DNA of 9,520 nucleotides from an uncultured Acidimicrobiales bacterium (GTDB lineage: Bacteria; Actinomycetota; Acidimicrobiia; Acidimicrobiales; Aldehydirespiratoraceae): the NCBI GenBank assembly GCA_938091985.1, contig CALKOE010000236.1, positions 1-9,520 on the forward strand, written 5' to 3'. The notes beneath the pieces were generated by a model, which saw nothing but the letters and a program-made list of their open reading frames with translations, made no database searches and was not told where the DNA came from. Shown in pieces: positions 1 to 5,426 of this stretch (position 1 is the stretch's first letter; each line of letters opens with the position of its first letter). A program made the position numbers and the translations under genes.

Positions 1-401
1 GCACCGGCGACATCGCAGAGATCGATGACGCAGGTCGGCTCCGGATCGTCGGACGGATCAAGGATGTGGCGATCCGCAACGGGCTGAAGGTCGCGTTGCC
101 CGAGGTCGAGTTGGCCGTCGCCAGGCTCGAAGGGATCGACGCATGCGCCGCCTACAGAGTCGCGGACCCCGAGACCGGAGAACATGTCGGTATCGCGGTG
201 AGCGCCCGAACCGTCCCCGAACTCGCCGCCATCAATCGGTTGTTGCTGGCTGCGGGACTCTCGAAGTCGAAGCTGCCAGAAGAACTCGTGATCTGGTCCG
301 GTGCGTTTCCCTACACCGATACCGGAAAGCTGATGCGGCTCGATGTGTCCGAGCGGGCGCGGGACCTACCGAAGCAGGTCGTGGCTCGGCTGGAGCTCTG
401 A
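1..401 (+). CDS. Acyl-CoA synthetase (ANL/AMP-binding superfamily), C-terminal part only
   Basis: The gene is cut by the left window edge; the reading frame starts at base 3. The visible 132 residues are the mobile C-terminal domain of an adenylate-forming enzyme. They show TGD (A7-like), then GRIKD...NGLKV.LPEVE (A8 hinge), and near the end FPYTDTGKLMR (A10), whose Lys codon at 327-329 is the expected catalytic lysine for adenylation. Enzymes of this family activate a carboxylic acid with ATP and CoA to an acyl-CoA in the cytoplasm. Placement beside dehydrogenases, a thioesterase and a thiolase suggests it primes a beta-oxidation-type substrate; the acid itself cannot be told from this domain. 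It converges on the TetR gene with a 13-bp gap. An amino-acid adenylation or luciferase-like member is possible but less likely here. Confidence 0.9.
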   Translation, partial: TGDIAEIDDAGRLRIVGRIKDVAIRNGLKVALPEVELAVARLEGIDACAAYRVADPETGEHVGIAVSARTVPELAAINRLLLAAGLSKSKLPEELVIWSGAFPYTDTGKLMRLDVSERARDLPKQVVARLEL

Positions 402-416
402 AGTCGGTCGGCGACT
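402..416. terminator. Weak hairpin between convergent genes
   Basis: AGTCG (402-406), a 5-nt loop and CGACT (412-416) form a perfect 5-bp stem right between the ligase stop and the TetR stop. There is no T-run on either side, so if it terminates at all it would be a weak bidirectional element. Chance is a fair alternative for a 5-bp stem. Confidence 0.2.
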
Positions 417-1068
417 ACTTCGCAGACTCGTCGAGACCGATGGCGTTCGCCCACAGGAGGGTCACCTGATCGACGGCGGCGTCGAATTCGTAGTCGGCCC
501 ACTTCTCGATCAACCACAGTTCGGCGAAGCGTCCGATCATCGAACCGAGCGCCAGCGCCGCGATCGCGGGGTCGACGGACGGATCGGCATGCTTGGCGGT
601 CTGGAGGCGGCGAATTGCCTGCTCGGCCCGTTCGGCGAAGTGCTTTTGGCGCTGGATACGGGCGGCGTTCACTTGTTCGTCGTATCGGGAGACTTCTTCG
701 ATCACGCCCATGATCGGACCGTTGTCTCGGTAGCGCTGCAGGTAGCGACGGTTGGCCCGGCGAATGCGTTCGAGTTCTGGTTGATCAGACGCCACGTGTG
801 GCTCCGGGTCGACCTCGGGCGCCGTGAGCAACGCCTCGTTGACCTCGGCGACCTCGCGAAAGACCTGCTCTTTGGACTCGAAGTAGTGGTAGAAGGAGCC
901 GTGGGAGAGACCGGCCCGCTCGGCGATGTCGGAGATCCGGGCATCAAGGAACCCGGTTGCCTCAAACTCCTGCTGGGCAGCCTCGAGCAGGCGTGAACGT
1001 GTGGCTGCGCCCTTGCGCGACCGCGGCGCCGACGTGCTGGATTCGGGCGAGGACTTCGCTTTGGGCAC
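415..1068 (-). CDS. TetR/AcrR-family transcriptional regulator
   Basis: A 217-residue protein of normal TetR length. After a basic, Ser-rich tail (1-22) comes the DNA-binding domain (about 23-72), with helix-turn-helix ISDIAERAGLSHGSFYHYF at 45-63; the HGSFYHYF end is the standard TetR recognition-helix signature. The rest is the variable helical ligand and dimer domain, so the effector cannot be read directly. The start is GTG at 1066-1068; upstream on the coding strand lies AAAGTGAG, a weak ribosome-binding site. The gene follows the two acyl-CoA dehydrogenase genes on the same strand but has a 68-bp gap with its own promoter-like element and a near-palindromic site 26 bp before the start. 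The same site recurs at two other promoters in the window, so the protein is inferred to repress itself and the local catabolic genes, probably released by an acyl-CoA intermediate. Family certain; targets inferred. Confidence 0.93.
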   Translation of the reverse strand: MPKAKSSPESSTSAPRSRKGAATRSRLLEAAQQEFEATGFLDARISDIAERAGLSHGSFYHYFESKEQVFREVAEVNEALLTAPEVDPEPHVASDQPELERIRRANRRYLQRYRDNGPIMGVIEEVSRYDEQVNAARIQRQKHFAERAEQAIRRLQTAKHADPSVDPAIAALALGSMIGRFAELWLIEKWADYEFDAAVDQVTLLWANAIGLDESAK

Positions 1069-1088
1069 GGGGTCTCACTTTCACGCTG

Positions 1089-1108
1089 AAGTTATGACTT
1101 CGACGTCA
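1089..1108 (-). promoter_or_regulatory. Putative TetR operator (site 1) and -10 element of the TetR gene
   Basis: On the minus strand TGACGTCGAAGTCA (1108-1095) is a near-palindrome: TGAC/GTCA arms around a TCGA core, with one mismatched pair. Adding one base on each side gives ATGAC-N6-GTCAT. It abuts TAACTT (1094-1089), which fits the actinobacterial TANNNT -10 pattern and would place transcription start near 1082, about 14 bases before the GTG. Binding here would block RNA polymerase, consistent with autoregulation. Related copies lie at 3248-3261 (12/14 identical) and 4139-4152 (13/14). Confidence 0.6.
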
Positions 1109-1119
1109 TTGTAGAAGCC

Positions 1120-1138
1120 GAGACCGGCGCCGGGTCTC
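1120..1138 (-). other. Stem-loop at the end of the second dehydrogenase gene
   Basis: GAGACC (1120-1125) and GGTCTC (1133-1138) form a perfect 6-bp stem with a GC-rich 7-base loop that includes GGCGCC. The hairpin overlaps the stop codon of the upstream dehydrogenase (1137-1139). No T-run follows on the minus strand, so it is not a classical intrinsic terminator; it could reduce read-through into the TetR gene or protect the 3' end. GGGTCTCA recurs at 1070-1077, next to the TetR start, giving an alternative pairing partner. Confidence 0.4.
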
Positions 1139-2105
1139 ATCCGTCGGCAAGAAGAAGCGCTGAGGGAAACCCCGGGTGGCGGCCGCCGGTCCTCAAACTG
1201 AGCCCGAGCTCTCTGCTGAGCGAGGCCGCGGTTCCGAGTAGTCCATCGAGCGCGAGCACTCGGCTGTGAAGATGGTGATGGTCGAGTTCGGTCGTGAAGC
1301 CGATCCCGCCCAGCACTTGAAGGGAACGCTCGCAGGCGCGTCGACCGTTTCGACCGGCGAGTGCCTTCACGACGGCGTCGAATCCGACCGGGAGGTCGTC
1401 GCCGAGGCGCAGGGCGTGCAGCGCGGTCGAGTCGAGTGCAACGCAGTCCGTCTGGGCCCATGCGAGCAGGTGCCGCACCGCCTGGAACTCGCCGATCGCC
1501 TGGCCGAACTGTTCCCGTTGGCCCGCGTAGTCGACCGCGAGTTCGAGTGCCTTCTCCGCGGCGCCGAGGATCTCCAGGGAGATCGCGATGCGCCCGATGG
1601 CGAGGCTTCGCTCCCGCGCCGTTGCGGCGCAGGCTTCGTCGATCGTGGACGGCAGTACGTCGACGTCGATCTGGATCTCGTGGAGTGGCAGTCGGCCCGG
1701 AACGTCGATGCGCCGCAGGGAAACGTCGGCCGCGGCGACGATCGTCGCGCCGGCGCCTGGTCGGTCGATCAGGAGCTCTCGATCGGCCGGATCTCCTACG
1801 ACGACCCAAACAACGCCGCGGGTCTTCGACCGGCGTCGGATTGCGCTCATCACCGAGCCCGCGACCCGGTCAGTGTGCTCGAGGTACGGCTGAGCCAGTA
1901 GCCCTCCGAGTGCAGCCGAAGATCCGAGTTCGCTTCCTTGGGCGCGAAAGACCGCGTAGATCGCCGGTCTGAGTTCCGGGTCGTCGAGGTGGGCCAAGAG
2001 CTCCCACCAGCCCAAAGAGCGAAGCGCCTCTTCGCCATCGGAGGAGGCGAAGGCCGTGCGGGCGACATCGAGGAACTCAGCCTCGGCATGGAGGTCCGCA
2101 GTCAT
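1137..2105 (-). CDS. Acyl-CoA dehydrogenase, non-catalytic partner (beta-like) subunit
   Basis: A 322-residue protein, shorter than the usual 370-400 of the family. The C-terminal helical domain is clear: YAGQREQFGQAIGEFQAVRH at about 193-212 holds the RxQFGxxIxxFQ motif whose Arg and Gln contact FAD across the dimer interface. GGIGFT at 266-271, followed by a His-rich turn, is the usual end-of-domain pattern. The N-terminal half is degenerate. Aligning by eye on GAAEKAL, the position of the isovaleryl-CoA-dehydrogenase-type catalytic Glu falls on Gly171, and the MCAD-type Glu position is also lost, so this subunit alone should not oxidise acyl-CoA. Its ATG overlaps the TGA of the upstream dehydrogenase gene by 4 bp (2102-2105), which points to coupled translation and a 1:1 complex. 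It is inferred to supply half of each FAD site in an alpha2-beta2 enzyme like the mycobacterial FadE26-FadE27 or FadE28-FadE29 pairs. Confidence 0.88.
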   Translation of the reverse strand: MTADLHAEAEFLDVARTAFASSDGEEALRSLGWWELLAHLDDPELRPAIYAVFRAQGSELGSSAALGGLLAQPYLEHTDRVAGSVMSAIRRRSKTRGVVWVVVGDPADRELLIDRPGAGATIVAAADVSLRRIDVPGRLPLHEIQIDVDVLPSTIDEACAATARERSLAIGRIAISLEILGAAEKALELAVDYAGQREQFGQAIGEFQAVRHLLAWAQTDCVALDSTALHALRLGDDLPVGFDAVVKALAGRNGRRACERSLQVLGGIGFTTELDHHHLHSRVLALDGLLGTAASLSRELGLSLRTGGRHPGFPSALLLADG

Positions 2106-3253
2106 GGCAGCCGAAGCGTCTGTTTGGCGATTGTTTCGAGCTGCATCTGCTGGGACCCGCCGTAGACGGTCACGATCCGCGAGAACAGATATTCCTGCCG
2201 GCGCATCGCGGTCTCGTCATCCTGCACACCGATGGCGAGGTCAGCGTCGAGGTCGTAGCGCCAGCTGTTGACCGACCGTTCGGCTTCGCAGAGGAGCAGC
2301 TTGGTGAAGGCGGCCTTCGGACCCAAGGGGTCGTCGGCTGCGTGCGCATGTAGACCTGCGTGTGACGTCGTTGTCACCGCGGCGAGGTCGAGCAGGGCGT
2401 CGCCCAACTGGGCATCGCTGTCGGCGCCTCCGTGTTCGAGACCATCGGTCAGCTGTTGGTAGAGGAAGCAGTGCCGGAACCAGGCGAATGTGCCGCGCTC
2501 ATGGCTGAGGATGTGCATCGCCACCTTCCAGCCTCCGTCGAGATGGCCCACGATGCGCGCGTCGCTGACGTGGACGTCGTCGAACGTCACCTCGGCCAGT
2601 TCGTCGGTGCCGTTCGCCTGTTCGATCGCTCGAACTTCGACCCCGGGCGATCGAAGGTCGACGATGAACGCGGTCAACCCGCGATGACGTGACTCCGGCG
2701 TGCCGGTGCGAGCCAGCACGAGACACCAGGTTGCGTAGCGAGCCCAACTGGTCCAAATCTTGCGACCGTTGATCTTGAACCCACCATCGCCGGCAACCGC
2801 CACGGTGCGCAGGCTGGCGAGATCGGAACCGGCATCCGGTTCCGAGAATCCCTGGGCCCACAGCTCCTGGCCCGACAAGAGCGCGGGCAGCGCCTGCGAC
2901 ACGAAGTCCGGCGGCCCCATAGCGACCAGCGCCGGGGCCAGGATCTCGAGATGCTCGAAGAGTGCCATTCCTGGCACGTGGTGGCGACTGAGCGTTTCCC
3001 AGAACGCGCCGCGATGCAGGATCGTGCCGCCGAGCCCTCCGGACTCTTCGGGCCACCCGTAGCGGGACCACCCGGCATCGTGGAGATCGCGCATCATCGC
3101 GGCCATCGCCGATACGCGGTCGGCGTAGTTCGGCAGCGGCGCGGTCGCGGCGCGAAGGCTGTCGGGAGGAGCAGCCAACCAGTGCTCGAATCCGGCGGCG
3201 TAGGCGCGCACGTCGTGAAGCGGATCCGTCGCGACCTTTTCCAAAGCTGACAT
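2102..3253 (-). CDS. Acyl-CoA dehydrogenase, catalytic (alpha-like) subunit
   Basis: A 383-residue FAD enzyme that introduces an alpha-beta double bond into an acyl-CoA. In order: N-terminal helical domain; middle beta domain with QGFSEPDAGSD (about 134-144, FAD and substrate contacts) and NGRKIWTSWA; then SHERGTF, whose Glu (about residue 252) is in the catalytic-base position of isovaleryl- and long-chain-type dehydrogenases. The tail has VYGGSQQMQ, with Gly where MCAD carries its Glu. The usual RxQFGxxI FAD motif is absent and is found instead in the gene that follows, so the two are inferred to form one heteromeric enzyme. I chose ATG 3251-3253; an in-frame TTG at 3260-3262 adds three residues but lies beside the -10 element. 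There is no Shine-Dalgarno sequence, and TAATAT lies 8 bases before the ATG, so the message may be leaderless. An operator-like palindrome covers the start. The gene sits 55 bp downstream of the thioesterase. Confidence 0.92.
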   Translation of the reverse strand: MSALEKVATDPLHDVRAYAAGFEHWLAAPPDSLRAATAPLPNYADRVSAMAAMMRDLHDAGWSRYGWPEESGGLGGTILHRGAFWETLSRHHVPGMALFEHLEILAPALVAMGPPDFVSQALPALLSGQELWAQGFSEPDAGSDLASLRTVAVAGDGGFKINGRKIWTSWARYATWCLVLARTGTPESRHRGLTAFIVDLRSPGVEVRAIEQANGTDELAEVTFDDVHVSDARIVGHLDGGWKVAMHILSHERGTFAWFRHCFLYQQLTDGLEHGGADSDAQLGDALLDLAAVTTTSHAGLHAHAADDPLGPKAAFTKLLLCEAERSVNSWRYDLDADLAIGVQDDETAMRRQEYLFSRIVTVYGGSQQMQLETIAKQTLRLP

Positions 3254-3267
3254 CAAAGTCAATATTA
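3248..3267 (-). promoter_or_regulatory. Putative operator (site 2) and -10 box of the dehydrogenase operon
   Basis: TGACATCAAAGTCA at 3248-3261 has perfect TGAC/GTCA arms and matches the site at the TetR promoter at 12 of 14 positions. On the minus strand it lies directly downstream of TAATAT (3267-3262), a good -10 hexamer in otherwise GC-rich DNA, and it covers the predicted transcription start and the ATG. A loose -35 candidate TTGCGC lies about 19 bases upstream of the -10. A repressor bound here would block initiation. It overlaps the first codons, so part of the sequence is also coding. Confidence 0.55.
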
Positions 3268-3270
3268 GGA

Positions 3271-3287
3271 GCCGGAGGGCCTCTGGC
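3271..3287. repeat. Imperfect inverted repeat between thioesterase and dehydrogenase genes
   Basis: GCCGGAG (3271-3277), loop GGC, CTCTGGC (3281-3287): a 7-bp stem with one G-U pair if read on the plus strand, or one A-C mismatch on the minus strand. It lies just upstream of the -10 box of the dehydrogenase gene. No T-run follows. It could be a weak terminator for the thioesterase transcript or chance in GC-rich DNA. Confidence 0.2.
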
Positions 3288-3308
3288 GCAAAGCCGTCGG
3301 GGGGTGTG

Positions 3309-4112
3309 TCACGCGCTTCTCGTGTCGTGGCGCTCTACGACAAGCGTCCCCATGGTGCGTCCCATGCGGCCATCGGTATCGAAGAGGTCGGCAGTCTTGA
3401 AGCCGGTTCCGACCGAGTCGACTACGCATTCGGATCTCAATCCGATCCAGGACCCGACAGGCTCTCTCGCGAAGTGGATGGTGAGGTCGGCGTTTCGAAA
3501 CGACCATGTGTCGTAGGGGAGTTGACGCACCACGGCGTTGCTCGCGTAGTCGGCGGCCACCGCGGCGATCTCAGTCCCCTTGAGGGTCGTGCCCTCGACC
3601 ACCGGGACGACCATGCTGATCCAGTCGTGGGTTCGCCGGTCGCCCTCGACCCGCGTCCGTTGCAGGACCAGGCTGCTGCTGTCGAAGGAGTCCCACCCGA
3701 CCTGGGCCGCCGCACTTCGGTTCGGCTCGTCCATCGCTGGGACAGCGGAAGGGTCGAACGGGCTCTCGTGCGCAAGCGCCTTGGCCGGGAGTTCCAGGTT
3801 CCCGCGGCGAACGATGACACTGGTGGCTGTCGCGACCTCCTTGCCGCTTGCGAGCAGGGTGGCGCTTTGTCGTTGCACGCGGCTGCCCCCCGTCGGCTCG
3901 CTTCGGTGGAGAGTGAGTGGCTCCATCGGAACGGGAGCCAGAATCTCCACGGTCAAGCGAGCGAGGGTGTTCTCGGCGGGCGTGAGTTGGCCGGCGAGCA
4001 ACGCAGCGATGGGGGCGCCATGAACGAGGCGCCGGTCCCAGGGGCCGACCGCCGCCTGTGTGGGCACGAATCGAGATGACCCGTCCTGCTCGAAAAGCGC
4101 TGTCGCTGACAT
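3309..4112 (-). CDS. Acyl-CoA thioesterase-like protein, double hotdog (TesB/4HBT_3-like)
   Basis: A 267-residue protein of typical length for the actinobacterial thioesterase-like family. The first hotdog (about 1-120) opens with EQDGSSRFVPT, then PWD...HGAPIAALLA, the family's substrate-helix region. The second (about 165-265) contains AAVAADYASN, ADLTIHFARE and DGRMGRTMGTLVVER. It should hydrolyse an acyl-CoA to acid and CoA in the cytoplasm, perhaps to rescue CoA from dead-end intermediates. By eye against E. coli TesB, the Asp (about 209) is kept but the Thr and Gln of the triad are replaced, so activity or mechanism may differ. ATG 4110-4112 is preferred: the homologous part begins there, TACGAT (4124-4119) lies 6 bases before it, and the operator-like site is then non-coding and 26 bp upstream, as at the TetR gene. 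ATG 4161-4163 would add 17 residues. It heads the minus-strand set and diverges from the sulfotransferase. Confidence 0.82.
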   Translation of the reverse strand: MSATALFEQDGSSRFVPTQAAVGPWDRRLVHGAPIAALLAGQLTPAENTLARLTVEILAPVPMEPLTLHRSEPTGGSRVQRQSATLLASGKEVATATSVIVRRGNLELPAKALAHESPFDPSAVPAMDEPNRSAAAQVGWDSFDSSSLVLQRTRVEGDRRTHDWISMVVPVVEGTTLKGTEIAAVAADYASNAVVRQLPYDTWSFRNADLTIHFAREPVGSWIGLRSECVVDSVGTGFKTADLFDTDGRMGRTMGTLVVERHDTRSA

Positions 4113-4118
4113 GTCGGA

Positions 4119-4152
4119 ATCGTACTCCCAGTAGATATCGACGTCGAAGTCA
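4119..4152. promoter_or_regulatory. Divergent promoter region with putative operator (site 3)
   Basis: CGACGTCGAAGTCA at 4139-4152 shares 13 of 14 bases with the near-palindrome upstream of the TetR gene. It lies in the 72-bp gap between the thioesterase and sulfotransferase starts, 26 bp from the former and 32 bp from the latter. On the minus strand TACGAT (4124-4119) fits TANNNT and is followed 6 bases later by the thioesterase ATG, so the operator would cover the -35 zone. No convincing -10 was found for the plus-strand sulfotransferase. One regulator bound here could act on both directions. Confidence 0.55.
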
Positions 4153-4184
4153 GATTGTGGCATCGTCGGGTGGTGAGCGAACAC

Positions 4185-5426
4185 ATGGGGTGGCAGCCGC
4201 AGCCGCGGCCGAGTTGGGTAACCAAGCTGAATCTTGTGGGCGCGAACCGCGGGTCTCCTGCGAACTTCGTCTCGCTCGATGAAGCCTCCTTGATCGAGGC
4301 CGCGCAGGCGGCGACCGGCCTCGCTGACTTCGGTGGCGACGAGTGGCGTGAGCCGTTTCGGCTGCTGATCGGCGACCTCGACGAACTCGCGGAGCTGACA
4401 CTTGCAGGCAGGATCATGGCCCGCTCGGAGCTGGTGCGATCCCTCATGGTCCGCTTGCAGATGGCCGACGTCGAACGGCAGCACCCCGAGATCCTCGACC
4501 AGCCGGTCGACGCTCCGATCTTCATCACCGGGATGGGGCGCACGGGCACGTCGATCCTGTTCGAGCTCCTGGCCGAGGATCCGTCCCTGCGGGCCCCCAT
4601 GGCTTGGGAACTGCGATATCCCTCGCCGCCGCCGGAAACTGCGACCCGCGACCGCGACCCTCGGATCGCAATGGCCACGGCCGACACCGGCATGTGGACC
4701 GAGATCACCCCCGAGTTCCTGGCCATTCACGAGACCCACCCGGATGGCCCCGACGAGGACTCTTCCGGGCAGATCCACGAGTTCACATCGCCGGTCTGGA
4801 CCGCCACGCACCGGGCACCGAACTACGAGGCATGGCTCCAGGGCAGCGGGATGACCCAGGCATTCCGGTTCCACCGACGCTTGCTCCAGCATCTCCAGTG
4901 GAGAGATCCCGGGCAGTGGATTCTGAAGGCGCCGTCGCACATGTCGTGCCTGCCCAGCCTGTTCGCGGAGTACCCGGACGCTCGGGTGATCATGACCCAC
5001 CGCGACCCTGTGAAGGTGTTGGCGTCGACCGCGAACATGCTCTCCACGCTGCGTTGGCAGCGCTCGGATCGGGTGGATCACGAGGAGATCGCCCAGACCA
5101 TCGGGTTCGGCTATCCGATTCTGCTCGACATGGTCATCCAGCAGCGCGACTCCGGCGAGGTCCCCGGCGATCGGTTCTTCGATGTCCGCTTCGCGGATCT
5201 GATGCAGGATCACCTCGCGACAATCCGCAGCCTCTATGACCAGCTCGGAATGGAGCTGAGCGAAGAAACTGCGGGTCGAATGCGGTCGTATGTCGAGAAC
5301 CGTCCGAAGGGACGACATGGCGCATCGAACTATCGATTCGAACACATGGGCCTCGACCTCGACGCCACACGAGCGATGTTTGCGGGCTACATGGAGCGCT
5401 TCGACGTCCCGGAGGAGGACGTGTGA
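4185..5426 (+). CDS. Sulfotransferase family protein (Sulfotransfer_3-like)
   Basis: A 413-residue soluble protein, no signal peptide. GMGRTGTS (about 116-123) is the P-loop-like 5'-phosphosulfate loop of PAPS-dependent sulfotransferases, followed by LLAEDPSLRAPMAWE. WILKAPSH (about 245-252) and RVIMTHRDPVKVLAS (about 267-281) give the 3'-phosphate-binding region. The family moves a sulfuryl group from PAPS to a hydroxyl or amine acceptor; related proteins are numerous in mycobacteria and most have no known acceptor. I chose ATG 4185 because GGTGA (4172-4176) gives a ribosome-binding site 8 bases upstream; GTG at 4170 or 4173 and TTG at 4155 are in frame but lack such a site. It opens the plus-strand set and overlaps the next gene by 4 bp. 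A sulfotransferase beside beta-oxidation genes is unusual: the acceptor may be a hydroxylated substrate or a side product, or the fold may have another group-transfer role. Confidence 0.88.
   Translation: MGWQPQPRPSWVTKLNLVGANRGSPANFVSLDEASLIEAAQAATGLADFGGDEWREPFRLLIGDLDELAELTLAGRIMARSELVRSLMVRLQMADVERQHPEILDQPVDAPIFITGMGRTGTSILFELLAEDPSLRAPMAWELRYPSPPPETATRDRDPRIAMATADTGMWTEITPEFLAIHETHPDGPDEDSSGQIHEFTSPVWTATHRAPNYEAWLQGSGMTQAFRFHRRLLQHLQWRDPGQWILKAPSHMSCLPSLFAEYPDARVIMTHRDPVKVLASTANMLSTLRWQRSDRVDHEEIAQTIGFGYPILLDMVIQQRDSGEVPGDRFFDVRFADLMQDHLATIRSLYDQLGMELSEETAGRMRSYVENRPKGRHGASNYRFEHMGLDLDATRAMFAGYMERFDVPEEDV

Noticed and set aside
343..996. A 217-codon plus-strand open frame opposite the TetR gene
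   Set aside because: Fully antisense to a clear TetR protein, with no recognisable domain; it also overlaps the end of the ligase gene.
1266..1901. A 211-codon plus-strand open frame opposite the second dehydrogenase
   Set aside because: Antisense shadow; the minus-strand frame has the RxQFGxxI dehydrogenase motif and operon context.
2566..2579. TGACGTGGACGTCG, 11 of 14 matches to the operator motif
   Set aside because: It lies inside the dehydrogenase coding region, where the DDVHVSD codons explain it, lacks a perfect right arm and is not near a start.
3309..5345. A 678-codon open frame on the minus strand continuing the thioesterase frame through the sulfotransferase gene
   Set aside because: The part beyond 4163 is the complement of a well-recognised sulfotransferase, and its translation has no family motif and is rich in Arg, His and Gly. 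It is a stop-free shadow of GC-rich codon bias.
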